A program made the translations under genes and the position numbers. Positions 51,682-60,729 of a stretch of DNA of 64,000 nt are shown here, piece after piece. Where the stretch lies: contig NZ_KE384526.1 in the NCBI RefSeq assembly GCF_000426445.1, positions 605,213 to 669,212 on the forward strand, in the 5' to 3' direction. A model generated the notes under the pieces. The model was not told the origin of the DNA. It did not search any database and saw only the letters and a program-made list of their open reading frames with translations. The DNA is from Brevibacterium album DSM 18261. Its GTDB lineage: Bacteria > Actinomycetota > Actinomycetes > Actinomycetales > Brevibacteriaceae. Position 1 is the first letter of the stretch; each line of letters opens with the position of its first letter.

Positions 51682-52419
51682 TCAGACCCCCAGCAGCGCG
51701 GGCAGCTCGCGCATGTCCGAGAAGACCTCGGCGGCTCCCGCGGCCAGCAGCGCCTCCGGCGGCGTGCTCGCCGGCAGGCCCGCGGAATAGGCGAACACGC
51801 GCGCCCCCGCCGCGACACCGGCCCTCACCCCGGTCGCGGTGTCCTCGACCACCGCGGTCCGGTGCGGATCGATCCCGAGCGCGGCCGCGGCCGCCAGGTA
51901 CACATCGGGGGCCGGTTTGGAGCGGGGGGTCTCCATCCCGGAGAAGACCCGGCCGGAGAAGAAGCGCCCGAGGCCGGTGAGGCTCAGCTGCAGCTCGCAC
52001 TTGGCGCGGTCGGCGCCGGTCGCGACGGCGGTGCGCTCCCCGTAGGCCCCGACCACCGAGGCCAGCACCGCCTCGATGCCGGGGATCGCGGTGAGACCGG
52101 CACGAAGGGCGTCGTCGCGGCGCCGGCGGAAGCCCGCGAGCCACGCCTCGTCGATGCGGACGCCGGTGTGCTCCTCGATGACCCGCCATTCGTCCTTGAG
52201 GGCCCTGCCCACGAAGCGGCTGATGCACTCCTCGTGCGTGAGACGCCAGCCGAGCTCCTCGAGCATGTCGCGGAGGACCGACTGGGTGAGGGACTCGGAG
52301 TCCACGAGAACGCCGTCGCAGTCGAAGAGCACCGCCGCGTAGGGCAGGTCCGTCGCCGCCGCCCGGCTCTCCGCGAGGCTCGCGGGCCCTTCCGCGAGAC
52401 GCTGGTCTGCGCTCCTCAT
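51682..52419 (-). CDS. HAD superfamily hydrolase (subfamily IA)
   Basis: A 245-residue phosphatase or phosphomutase: motif I VLFDCDGVLVDSESL with the nucleophile Asp, motif II AVATGADRAK, motif III RSKPAPDVYLAAAAALG and motif IV VVEDTATGVRAGVAAG. A four-helix cap (about 45-115) is of the beta-phosphoglucomutase/GPH type. The substrate is not deducible. The ATG overlaps the phosphoribosyltransferase stop (ATGA). Confidence 0.9.
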   Translation of the reverse strand: MRSADQRLAEGPASLAESRAAATDLPYAAVLFDCDGVLVDSESLTQSVLRDMLEELGWRLTHEECISRFVGRALKDEWRVIEEHTGVRIDEAWLAGFRRRRDDALRAGLTAIPGIEAVLASVVGAYGERTAVATGADRAKCELQLSLTGLGRFFSGRVFSGMETPRSKPAPDVYLAAAAALGIDPHRTAVVEDTATGVRAGVAAGARVFAYSAGLPASTPPEALLAAGAAEVFSDMRELPALLGV

Positions 52420-52925
52420 CGCGAGGGGGTGACCGGTTCCTCGGCGGACCAGGGGAAGACGATCCACTCGTCCGTGCGCCGCCACACGAAGTCCGGCTCG
52501 ACGACCGAGGCGGACTTCGCGTAGATGACGGCGGAGCGGGCCTGTGCGCCGTGGTCCGCCAGCAGATCGAGGACGAGGGCGAGCGTGCGGCCGGAGTCCG
52601 CGACATCGTCCACGACGAGCAGCTTTCTGTCCCTGATGGACTCGGTGTCCAGCATGGGCGCCAGCAGGACGGGGTCCGGCAGGGTCTGGTGGACGTCGGT
52701 GTAGAACTCCACGTTGATGGCGTCGGAGAGCTTCAGGCCCAGCGCGTATGCGAGCGAGCCTGCGGGCAGGAGGCCGCCGCGGGCGATCGCGATGACGATC
52801 TCCGGCTCGAAGTCGGAGTCCGCGATCGTCTGTGCGAGCTCACGGGAGGCGGAGCCGAACCGCTCCCAGGTCAGGATCTCCTTGTCCTCGAGCTCGCTGG
52901 AGTCCGCGTGGTAGGCCTGGGTCAT
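52416..52925 (-). CDS. Type I phosphoribosyltransferase (purine-type)
   Basis: A 169-residue PRTase. The PRPP loop is LLVVDDVADSGRTLALV (about 98-114), preceded by IVIAIARGGLLPAGSLAYALG and the hood segment EFYTD. It resembles xanthine/guanine phosphoribosyltransferases (Gpt) more than HprT, but specificity is uncertain. AAGGACA precedes the ATG. Co-translated with the HAD hydrolase gene, possibly as a nucleotide salvage pair. Confidence 0.87.
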   Translation of the reverse strand: MTQAYHADSSELEDKEILTWERFGSASRELAQTIADSDFEPEIVIAIARGGLLPAGSLAYALGLKLSDAINVEFYTDVHQTLPDPVLLAPMLDTESIRDRKLLVVDDVADSGRTLALVLDLLADHGAQARSAVIYAKSASVVEPDFVWRRTDEWIVFPWSAEEPVTPSR

Positions 52926-53129
52926 GGGGTGTCCTTCGCATTGCCGGGGTCTCGTGGGGCGCGGAGCCCGAGGCGCACTCGCTGTTGCGGGTGCGCCGTC
53001 CGGCCGGTGCGCACGGGTCTCGCACGCTCCGGCCGCAGTGACATCGTAGTGGGTGCCCCGCTCTGCTCCGCCGTCCGCGCGCGGGCCCACGGGTCCGCCC
53101 GGCTGCGCGCCCGCGGGCGCGGCTCCTCC

Positions 53130-53942
53130 TCAGCCCCGCCAGTCCTGCCGGGAGAAGCCGAACTCCGGAGCGCGCTTGCCGAAGAACGCCTCCTGCCCCT
53201 CGCCCAGCTCTGTCGGATAGGTCTCGCCCAGCCAGCCCGCCGGATCCGGCTCCTCGCCCCGCAGGATCCGCAGGAGGCCCGTCTGGCTGAACGCGGAGCG
53301 GCCTGCGATCCGCCGGGCCGTCGCCCTCGCCGCCGCGTACGGATCGTCCGCGACCTCGTGCAGGAAGCCGAGCTGCTCGGCCTTCTCCGTGCCGATGAGC
53401 GAGGCCGTGAGCAGGAGGTACCGCGCCCATGACTCCCCGATCGCGGCCGCGAAGCGCCGTGTGGGCCCCGGCGGGTAGACGAGCCCCAGCTTCGCCGCCG
53501 TGATCCCGAACCGCGAGCCGGGTGCGGCGATCCGCACATCGCAGGCCGCGGCGAGTTCGGTGCCGCCGCCCACGCACACCCCTTCGACGGCCGCGATGGT
53601 GGGCACATCGCATTCGGCCAGAGCGGCCTCGGCGGCGGAGTTCACCGCCCAGAACTCCTCCAGGGGGACATCGAGATCCCCGATGTCCGAGCCCGCGGAG
53701 AAGTTCCCGCCGCTGCCGCGCAGGATCAGCACGCGGACCTCCGGCGCGGCGTCGATCGCGGCGACGATCGCCGGCAGCGCCTGCCACATGGGACGGGACA
53801 GCGCGTTGAGCTTGGCGTTCCGGTCGAGGGTGAGCGTGCCGATGCCGTCCTCGAGCGCGAAGCGGAGGCCCTCGACGAGGGGCAGGTCCGGGCCGGGCTG
53901 CGCCGGGCCGGGCTGCGCGGAGGCGGGAGTGGGCGTGGTCAT
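53130..53942 (-). CDS. Enoyl-CoA hydratase/isomerase family protein
   Basis: A 270-residue crotonase: GIGTLTLDRNAKLNALS, ILRGSGGNFSAGSDIGDLD (oxyanion hole 1), ECDVPTIAAVEGVCVGGGTELAAACDVRIA (oxyanion hole 2) and GITAAKLGLVYPPGPTRR. It carries an acidic residue at the end of the last-named region's predecessor, but the exact reaction (hydratase or isomerase) is open. The N-terminus has two AQPG repeats. It is 212 bp downstream of prpC and might act in propionyl- or branched-chain-CoA metabolism. Confidence 0.87.
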   Translation of the reverse strand: MTTPTPASAQPGPAQPGPDLPLVEGLRFALEDGIGTLTLDRNAKLNALSRPMWQALPAIVAAIDAAPEVRVLILRGSGGNFSAGSDIGDLDVPLEEFWAVNSAAEAALAECDVPTIAAVEGVCVGGGTELAAACDVRIAAPGSRFGITAAKLGLVYPPGPTRRFAAAIGESWARYLLLTASLIGTEKAEQLGFLHEVADDPYAAARATARRIAGRSAFSQTGLLRILRGEEPDPAGWLGETYPTELGEGQEAFFGKRAPEFGFSRQDWRG

Positions 53943-54154
53943 GGAGGCGAGTCCTTCCGAATGAGGGGCGGGACGGCAGGCAGGGGTGCGCGAGCACAGA
54001 GCGACTGCGCGGGAACGAACGGCGCCCGGAGACGCCTCCGGCCGGGACACCCGCATGGGGTGCACCGGCCGGAGTCGTGCCGCGAGAGCTCAGGATCGCC
54101 ACGCAATCGCACGGCTGCTGCGAGCTTTCGCGACGCTCTGAACTGAGGCGGCGG

Positions 54155-55276
54155 TCAGCGCTCGGTCGGGACCGAACGCTGCTCGGCGCCGTCGTAGGCC
54201 GAGAGCGGGCGGATGAGCGCATTGGAGGCCTGCTGCTCCATGATGTGCGCCGTCCAGCCGGTGATGCGGCTCATCACGAAGATGGGCGTGAACTGCGGGG
54301 TGTCGAAGCCCATGAGGTGGTAGGCCGGACCCGAGGGGTAGTCCAGGTTGGGGTAGATCCCCTTCCGGCCCACGAAGTCCTCCTCGAACGCGTTGTACAG
54401 CGCGAGCAGGTCGTCGGCGCCCTTGACCTTCACCATCTCCTCGAACGCCTTGCGCATGGTCGGCACACGCGAGTCGCCGTTCTTGTAGACGCGGTGGCCG
54501 AAGCCCATGATCTTGGCCTTCTTCGCCAGCGCGTCGTCGATCCAGGCGCTCGCCGCATCCGCGGTGCCCACCTCCTCGAGCATCGCCATGACCGCTTCGT
54601 TCGCACCGCCGTGCAGCGCGCCCTTGAGCGCCCCCACCGCACCGGCGACCGCCGAGTACATGTCCGAGGTCGTCGAGGTGATGACGCGGGCGGTGAACGT
54701 GGAGGCGTTGAAGGAGTGCTCGGCGTAGAGGATGAGCGAGATGTCGAAGCAGCGCACGACCTCCGGCTCCGGCACCTCGCCGAAGACCATGTGGAAGAAG
54801 TTCTCCGCATAGCTCAGCTCCGCGCTCGGGGCGATGGGCTCGAGTCCGTGGCGGCGCCGGTGGTCGATGGCGACGACGGTCGGCAGCTGGGCGTAGAGGC
54901 GCTCGGCCTTGCGGCGGTTGGCCTCCTCGCCCTCCTCCTCGGCCTCGGGGTCCACCGCGCCCAGGTACGCCACGGCCGTCTGCACCACGTGCATGGGGTG
55001 GGTGTCCTGCGGCAGCGTGAGGATGAGGTCGACGAGCTCCTGCGAGATCGCCCGCTGGCCGCGCTCGCGGGCCGTGAACTCGCCCAGCTGCTCCTGCGTG
55101 GGCAGCTCGCCGTTCCAGATGAGGTAGGCGACCTCCTCGAAGCTGCAGTTCGCCGCGAGCTCCTGCACGGGATAGCCGCGGTAGGTCAGGGAGTTGGTCT
55201 CCTGGACCACCTTCGAGACCCGGGTGGTGTCGACGACGACACCGGCCAGGCCCTTCTTGATCTCCTGCTCAGTCAC
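54155..55276 (-). CDS. prpC: 2-Methylcitrate synthase
   Basis: A 373-residue citrate-synthase-family enzyme that joins propionyl-CoA and oxaloacetate. Catalytic His are in AEHSFNASTFTARV and GFGHRVYKNGDSR, with Asp in the C-terminal region after HGGANEAVMAML. Its length and the prpB/prpD neighbours make methylcitrate synthase the natural reading, though dual citrate synthase activity is possible. GTG overlaps the prpB stop (GTGA). Confidence 0.95.
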   Translation of the reverse strand: MTEQEIKKGLAGVVVDTTRVSKVVQETNSLTYRGYPVQELAANCSFEEVAYLIWNGELPTQEQLGEFTARERGQRAISQELVDLILTLPQDTHPMHVVQTAVAYLGAVDPEAEEEGEEANRRKAERLYAQLPTVVAIDHRRRHGLEPIAPSAELSYAENFFHMVFGEVPEPEVVRCFDISLILYAEHSFNASTFTARVITSTTSDMYSAVAGAVGALKGALHGGANEAVMAMLEEVGTADAASAWIDDALAKKAKIMGFGHRVYKNGDSRVPTMRKAFEEMVKVKGADDLLALYNAFEEDFVGRKGIYPNLDYPSGPAYHLMGFDTPQFTPIFVMSRITGWTAHIMEQQASNALIRPLSAYDGAEQRSVPTER

Positions 55277-56178
55277 TTGTGTCCCTCCTGGGAGAAGTTG
55301 AAGACGTCGGCGTCGAACTCGTTGTACGCCCCGTAGTCGATCGTCTCGTACAGGTCCGCGCGGGTCTGCATGCGATCCACGACGGAGGCCTGTGTGCCCT
55401 CGGCGCGGATGGCCTGCAGACCGTCCCTGATCGCACCCATCGCCAGCCGGAGCGTAGTGACAGGGTAGATGACGAGGCGCACGCCCGCGCTCTTCAGCTG
55501 CTCGGTGGTGAACAGCTCGCTCTTGCCGAACTCGGTCATGTTGGCGAGGATCGGCGCGTCCACGGCCTCGGCGAAGGTCTCGAACTCACCGAGGTCGCGC
55601 ATGGCCTCGGGGAAGATCATGTCCGCGCCGGCGTCGATGTAGGCCTTGGCCCGCTCGATCGCCGCGTCCAGGCCCTCGCCCGCGCGGGCGTCCGTGCGGG
55701 CGCAGATGACGAAGTTCTCGTCACGGCGGCCCTTCGCGGCGGCGGAGATCCGCTTGACCATCTCCGCCGTGGACACGACCTCCTTGCCGTCGAGGTGGCC
55801 GCACCGCTTGGGGTTGACCTGGTCCTCGAGGTGGAGGCCGGAGAGCCCCGCGTCCTCGAACTCCTGTACGGTGCGGGCGACGTTCATCGCCTCGCCCCAG
55901 CCGGTGTCCGCATCGATGAACGTGGGCAGATTGGTCACGCGGGAGATGTTCCGGCCGTGGTCGACGACCTCCGTGAGCGTCGTCAGCCCGATGTCCGGCA
56001 GCCCCTGCGCGGCGGAGAACGCACCGCCGGAGATGTAGACGCCCTCGAACCCGGACTGCTCGATGAGCTGGGCGTTGAGCGGGTTGATCGCGCCGGGGAA
56101 CTGGACGATCTCCTCGCCCGCCAGCAGCTCGCGGAATCGCCTGCGGCGATCGTGGGCCGGTGTGATGGCGCCCAGCAT
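55273..56178 (-). CDS. prpB: 2-Methylisocitrate lyase
   Basis: A 301-residue isocitrate-lyase-family TIM barrel with the signature PKRCGHLDGKEV (catalytic Cys in KRCGH), IDADTGWGEAMNVARTV (metal Asp) and GLHLEDQV. It splits 2-methylisocitrate into pyruvate and succinate. One-base overlap with the prpD stop (TGATG). Confidence 0.96.
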   Translation of the reverse strand: MLGAITPAHDRRRRFRELLAGEEIVQFPGAINPLNAQLIEQSGFEGVYISGGAFSAAQGLPDIGLTTLTEVVDHGRNISRVTNLPTFIDADTGWGEAMNVARTVQEFEDAGLSGLHLEDQVNPKRCGHLDGKEVVSTAEMVKRISAAAKGRRDENFVICARTDARAGEGLDAAIERAKAYIDAGADMIFPEAMRDLGEFETFAEAVDAPILANMTEFGKSELFTTEQLKSAGVRLVIYPVTTLRLAMGAIRDGLQAIRAEGTQASVVDRMQTRADLYETIDYGAYNEFDADVFNFSQEGHK

Positions 56179-57674
56179 CAGAAGATGCCCTTCGAGCCGG
56201 TGTGCGCGAGGCCGTCGACGACGAACGAGAGCTGGCGGACTTCCTCACCGGAGAGGCTGGAGAGGTTCTGCGCGAGGTCGAGGAAGCGGTTCTGCTCCGC
56301 CTCGCTCACGATGCCCTCGGCCAGGGTGCGGAACTTCTCGATGTAGTTCTCGCGGACGAAGGGCCGGGCGCCTGCCGGGTGCGCATCCGCGACCGCGAGC
56401 TCGTCGACGAGCGTGGTCCCGTCCTCGAACTCGATCTCCACACTGCCGCCGAAGGCCATCTCGTCCGGGTCCGTCGAGTGGTAGCGACGGGTCCACTCCG
56501 GATCCTCGCGGGTCTCGATCCTGTGCCAGAGCTCGATGGTCTCCGGACGGCCGGCGCGCTCCGGCGCGTAGGAGCGCTCGTGGTGCCAGGCCTGGTCCTC
56601 CATGGCGACCGCGAAGATGTACATGATCGAGTGGTCCAGGGTCTCGCGCGAGGCCTTGGGGTCCATCTTCTGCGGGTCGTTCGCACCGGTGCCGATCACG
56701 TTGTGCGTGTGGTGCGAGGTGTGGATGGTGACCTTGCGGATCTTCGAGAAGTCCTCGATCTGCGCGCCGATCTTCCGGGCCAGATCGATGAGCGCCTGCG
56801 CCTGGTACTCCGCGGAGTGCTCCTTGGTGTACGTGTCGAGGATGGCCCTCTTGGCCTCGCCCTTGGCCGGCAGCGGCACGGTGTAGCGGGCCTCGGGGCC
56901 GGAGAGCAGCCAGGCGATGACCCCGTCCTCGCCTTCGTAGATGGGGTTGGGCGCGCCCTCGCCGCGCATCGCGCGGTCCACGGACTCCACGGCCATCTTG
57001 CCGGCGAACGCCGGTGCGTGGGCCTTCCAGGAGGAGATCTCGCCCTTGCGGGACTGGCGGGTGGCCGTCGTCACGTGGAGGGCCTGCTGCACGGCCTGGA
57101 AGATGACCTCGGTGGGCAGGTGCAGCAGCGTGCCGATGCCGGCTGCGGCCGAGGGCCCGAGGTGCGCGACGTGATCGATCTTGTGCTCGTGGAGGCAGAT
57201 GCCCTTGACGAGGTCGACCTGGATCTCGTAGCCGGTCGCGATGCCGCGGACCAGCTCGGCGCCGCCGATGCCCTTGTGCTGGGCGACGGCGAGGATCGGC
57301 GGGATGTTGTCGCCGGGGTGCGAGTACTCCTTCGCGAGGAAGGTGTCGTGGAAGTCGAGCTCGCGCACAGCCACGCCGTTGGCCCAGGCGGCCCATTCCG
57401 GCGAGACCGTCTCGTCCAGGGAGAGGCCGAAGACGGGCGCGCCCGGCTTCATGGGGTGCGTCTGCGCCTGCTCACGGGCGTGGGTGGGGGCGGAACGGCG
57501 GACCGAGGCCGCTGCGACCGAGGCGTTGTCGATGACACGGTTGATGACCATGTCCTCGACCTCGGGGACGACGGCGACATCGTCGGCTGCAACCTCGGCG
57601 ATCTTCCAGGCGAGCTGGTCCTCGCGGGCGAGGTTCTCCGAGCTCTTGTGCGTCCGGACTTCGTGGTCGATCAT
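56178..57674 (-). CDS. prpD: 2-Methylcitrate dehydratase
   Basis: A 498-residue MmgE/PrpD protein, first gene of prpD-prpB-prpC. Family features are [68 protein letters not shown] and the C-terminal [14 protein letters not shown]. Activity is iron-sulphur independent, so an aconitase is needed for rehydration. GAAGGAGAG is spaced correctly before the ATG. The promoter carries a palindrome. Confidence 0.95.
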   Translation of the reverse strand: MIDHEVRTHKSSENLAREDQLAWKIAEVAADDVAVVPEVEDMVINRVIDNASVAAASVRRSAPTHAREQAQTHPMKPGAPVFGLSLDETVSPEWAAWANGVAVRELDFHDTFLAKEYSHPGDNIPPILAVAQHKGIGGAELVRGIATGYEIQVDLVKGICLHEHKIDHVAHLGPSAAAGIGTLLHLPTEVIFQAVQQALHVTTATRQSRKGEISSWKAHAPAFAGKMAVESVDRAMRGEGAPNPIYEGEDGVIAWLLSGPEARYTVPLPAKGEAKRAILDTYTKEHSAEYQAQALIDLARKIGAQIEDFSKIRKVTIHTSHHTHNVIGTGANDPQKMDPKASRETLDHSIMYIFAVAMEDQAWHHERSYAPERAGRPETIELWHRIETREDPEWTRRYHSTDPDEMAFGGSVEIEFEDGTTLVDELAVADAHPAGARPFVRENYIEKFRTLAEGIVSEAEQNRFLDLAQNLSSLSGEEVRQLSFVVDGLAHTGSKGIF

Positions 57675-57746
57675 CGACTGCTCTCCTTCAAGTCAGGGTC
57701 GATCCTCTGCGATCGGCAGCACCGACCCGCGGTGGTATCGGTCACC

Positions 57747-57768
57747 ATCATATCTTGACGTCGAGATA
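57747..57768 (-). promoter_or_regulatory. prpD promoter with overlapping palindromic operator
   Basis: An 18-bp near-perfect palindrome, TATCTTGACGTCGAGATA (57751-57768; 16 of 18 positions symmetric), ends in a minus-strand -10 box TATGAT (57752-57747). The probable transcription start is near 57740, leaving a 65-nt leader to prpD. A repressor bound here would block RNA polymerase. The shape suits GntR, TetR or MarR family dimers; the regulator is not in view. Confidence 0.6.
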
Positions 57769-57878
57769 ATTTCTGCTCCGGTCCGCGATCCGGGCGAGGA
57801 CGCCCCTGCCTGGGAGCCCCGCGGCGGTCGCTCGCCCGAGGCCGGACCAGCCCGGGAGCTCCGGCGCGCGCCTCGCCC

Positions 57879-59090
57879 TCACCCCGCCGCGAACTCCGCC
57901 TGCGCCTGCTCCGCGAGCGCCGGATCCCCGAACACCGTGAGCGCGATCGCGGCGAGGATGACGGCGCCGTCCGCGATCACCGGCGACGCAGTCTCCGCCT
58001 CCCCGGCAGCGGAGGCGAACTCCCGCGTGTGCGGGGAGACCCCCTCCGCCAGGCAGATCATGGGGTGGACGGCAGGCACGACCTGGCTCACGTTGCCCAT
58101 GTCCGTCGAACCCGAACCCGCGTCCCCGCCTGCGAGGGTGCGCCCCGTCGCGAGGAACGCGCGCCGGCTGAGCCCGGTGAGGGTGGGGTTCGAGACCAGG
58201 GAGAGATAGGGAGGCGTGTTCTGGGCGATCTCCACCTCGCATCCGGTCGCATGGGCCGCCCCCTCGAAGCAGCGCTGCACCCGCGGGACCACGTCGTCGA
58301 GGAGGACCGCATTGTCCGCGGCTCGGACGAAGCACCTCAGCGCCGTGTGCTCGGGGATGATGTTGGGCGCCTGCCCGCCGTCCGTGACGATCGCGTGGAC
58401 GCGCACATCGTCGGGCAGCTGCTGGCGGAGCAGGCCGATCGCGGTGAGGGAGAGGGTGGAGGCGTCCAGCGCGTTGATGCCGCGCTCCGGAGCACCTGCG
58501 GCGTGGCTGGCCCGCCCGCGGAAGTCCACATCGAGCGCGACCCGGGACAGGCTGGTCCCGCCCACCGCGTTCCCGCCGGCGGGGTGGATCATGATCGCGA
58601 GGTCCACGCCGTCGAGCACTCCCGCCTCGATCATCGGGACCTTGCCCGCCGCACCCTCCTCGCCCGGCGAGCCGATCACCACGACGTGGGCCTCGGGCGC
58701 GCCCTGCGCGGACAGGGCACGGGTGAGGAGCAGGCCGGCGCCGAGGCCGCACGCGGCGATCAGATTGTGCCCGCAGGCGTGCCCGATGCCCTCGAGCGCG
58801 TCGAATTCGCAGAAGACGGCGATCGTGGGGGTGGAGTCTCCGGCGCCGCGGGTGGACCAGCGTCCGACGAAGGCGGTCTCCAGGCCGGCGGTGCCGCGCT
58901 CGACGGCGAATCCCGCGGCCTCGAGCTCCCCCGTCAGACGCTGTGCGGCGAAGCGCTCCTCGAAGCGGATCTCCGGCCTCGCATGCAGGTCTGCGGCGAC
59001 CTCCTCGAGGGTGCTGCGCACCTGCGGCAGATGCACCGCGCGCAGCTCTGCGACCGCCGCTTCCACTTCTTCGGCCGTATCCGTCGTCAT
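57879..59090 (-). CDS. M20 family amidohydrolase (amidohydrolase/aminobenzoyl-glutamate-type)
   Basis: A 403-residue M20 metallopeptidase-like enzyme: HARPEIRFEE, FCEFDALEGIGHACGHNLI (metal ligands), GSPGEEGAAGK (Glu base and ligand), IMIHPAG, FRGRASHAAGAPERGINALDA and the C-terminal GSGSTDMGNVSQVVPAVHPMI. The features fit the AbgB/M20D branch that cleaves acyl-amino acids or p-aminobenzoyl-glutamate. The ATG has GAAGGGGC upstream. It is divergent from a second M20 gene. Confidence 0.87.
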   Translation of the reverse strand: MTTDTAEEVEAAVAELRAVHLPQVRSTLEEVAADLHARPEIRFEERFAAQRLTGELEAAGFAVERGTAGLETAFVGRWSTRGAGDSTPTIAVFCEFDALEGIGHACGHNLIAACGLGAGLLLTRALSAQGAPEAHVVVIGSPGEEGAAGKVPMIEAGVLDGVDLAIMIHPAGGNAVGGTSLSRVALDVDFRGRASHAAGAPERGINALDASTLSLTAIGLLRQQLPDDVRVHAIVTDGGQAPNIIPEHTALRCFVRAADNAVLLDDVVPRVQRCFEGAAHATGCEVEIAQNTPPYLSLVSNPTLTGLSRRAFLATGRTLAGGDAGSGSTDMGNVSQVVPAVHPMICLAEGVSPHTREFASAAGEAETASPVIADGAVILAAIALTVFGDPALAEQAQAEFAAG

Positions 59091-59282
59091 GCGCCCCTTC
59101 ACCTGATTCGATTCCTTCCTGACAGAATTGCGCGAGCGAAACCCACCATTCAAGCATACGCATTCCTGCGCCGTTTTCCGCAGGCATCCGAGCATTGATC
59201 GTCGACATTCTCCGTGCGAGGATGCGAATGCACACTCACCGCGCCGTCCGCGCGGGGAGCCCCTCTTCGAAAAGCAGGAGCG

Positions 59283-60473
59283 ATGACGCCCGATTTCCTC
59301 ACCGAATCCGCCTCCCACCTCTCCGACCTCGTGGCGCTGCGACGCCGGCTGCACGCCGACCCCGAACTGGGCCGCCACCTGCCCCGCACCCAGCAGCAGG
59401 TGCTCGACGCTCTTGCGGGGCTGGACCTCGAGATCACGACAGGCACCTCGCTGACCTCGGTCGCCGCGGTCCTGAGAGGCGGCAGGCCCGGCCCCACCGT
59501 GCTGCTGCGCGGAGACATGGACGGTCTGCCCGTCGCAGAGGAGACCGGGCTCGAGTACGCCTCGGCCAACGGGAACATGCACGCCTGCGGCCACGACATG
59601 CACACCGCCGGGCTCGTGGGCGCGGCACGCCTCCTCCACGCCCATCGCGCAGAGCTGCCCGGCAGCATCGTCTTCATGTTCCAGCCGGCCGAGGAGGCCG
59701 GGGGCGGAGCGGAGCCGATGATCGAGGAGGGCCTCCTCGAGCTCACGGGCGAGAGGCCGGCCGCGGCCTATGCCATCCATGTGGTGTCCAGCGAGCGCGG
59801 GGTCTTCGCCACCCGTCCCGGGCCGATCATGGCCGGGGTCGCGGAACTGCGGGTGACCATCCGCGGACGCGGCGGCCACAGCTCCGCGCCGCATCTGAAC
59901 GTGGACCCCGTGCCCGCCGCCGCGGAACTCGTGTCCGCACTGAACGTGCTGGTCACGCGGGAGTTCGACATCTTCGACCCCGTGGTCCTCTCCGTCACCC
60001 AGCTGCGCGGCTCCGCCGCCATCAACGTCATCCCGGAGACGGCCGAGGTGGGCGCCTCGATCCGCACCCTGTCCCGGGAGTCGCTCGACCGGGTGCGGAC
60101 CCGCAGCGCCGAGGTCGCAAAGGGCGTCGCCGCCACCCACGGCTGCACGGCCGAGGTGGACTTCGCGGACCTCTACCCGCCCACCGTGAACACCGCCGAG
60201 GAGACGGAGGAGTCGCTGCGGGTCCTCACCGGGATGTTCGGCGAGGCGCGGGTGCGTCTCATGGAGCAGCCGCGCATGGGCTCGGAGGACTTCTCCTACG
60301 TGCTCCAGGAGGTGCCCGGGACCTTCGTCTTCCTGGGTGCGGTGCCCGAAGGCATCGAGCCCGGCGCGGCGAGCAACCACTCCCCCAAGGTGCAGTTCGA
60401 CGACGGCCTCCTGGGCGAACAGGCGGCCGCCCTGGCCGCACTCGCGTGGAACTCGCTCACGGCCCAGCGCTGA
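59283..60473 (+). CDS. M20 family amidohydrolase (hippurate hydrolase/IAA-amide type)
   Basis: A 396-residue M20D enzyme: LRRRLHADPELGRHLPRTQQ, LLRGDMDGLPVAEETG, NMHACGHDMHTAGLVGAARLL, FMFQPAEEAGGGAEPMIEEG, RGRGGHSSAPHLNVDP and RMGSEDFSYVLQEVPGTFVFLG. These are typical of hippurate, N-acetyl-amino acid and indole-acyl-amino acid hydrolases. AGGAGCG precedes the ATG. It is distinct in sequence from its divergent M20 neighbour, so this is not a recent duplication. Confidence 0.9.
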   Translation: MTPDFLTESASHLSDLVALRRRLHADPELGRHLPRTQQQVLDALAGLDLEITTGTSLTSVAAVLRGGRPGPTVLLRGDMDGLPVAEETGLEYASANGNMHACGHDMHTAGLVGAARLLHAHRAELPGSIVFMFQPAEEAGGGAEPMIEEGLLELTGERPAAAYAIHVVSSERGVFATRPGPIMAGVAELRVTIRGRGGHSSAPHLNVDPVPAAAELVSALNVLVTREFDIFDPVVLSVTQLRGSAAINVIPETAEVGASIRTLSRESLDRVRTRSAEVAKGVAATHGCTAEVDFADLYPPTVNTAEETEESLRVLTGMFGEARVRLMEQPRMGSEDFSYVLQEVPGTFVFLGAVPEGIEPGAASNHSPKVQFDDGLLGEQAAALAALAWNSLTAQR

Positions 60474-60525
60474 ACGGCGAGGGCCGCGCACACTGAAGCA
60501 GCCGCATCGGCGCGGAGACGTGTGC

Positions 60526-60562
60526 GAGGGGCACAGGCAGAGAGAATCTGTCTGTGCCCCTC
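60526..60562. terminator. Hairpin terminator between M20 gene and dppF
   Basis: 16-bp arms (60526-60541, 60547-60562) pair at 15 of 16 positions around a GAGAA loop, 52 bp after the amidohydrolase stop. The rest of the 256-bp gap (to 60729) holds no gene; it contains CATTC six times in about 145 bp. Confidence 0.75.
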
Positions 60563-60729
60563 ACATTCGCGTCAGGGTCTCTCGCATTCACAGCACGCCT
60601 GCGAATCACAGCGTGCATTCAGAATCGACACGACACCTCCCGCATTCCGGACATAAGCGATCCCCACAGGAGAATTCGTCGGCACATTCATGCCCCGGCG
60701 AACATTCGCGTCATGGATGCGCACTCATC

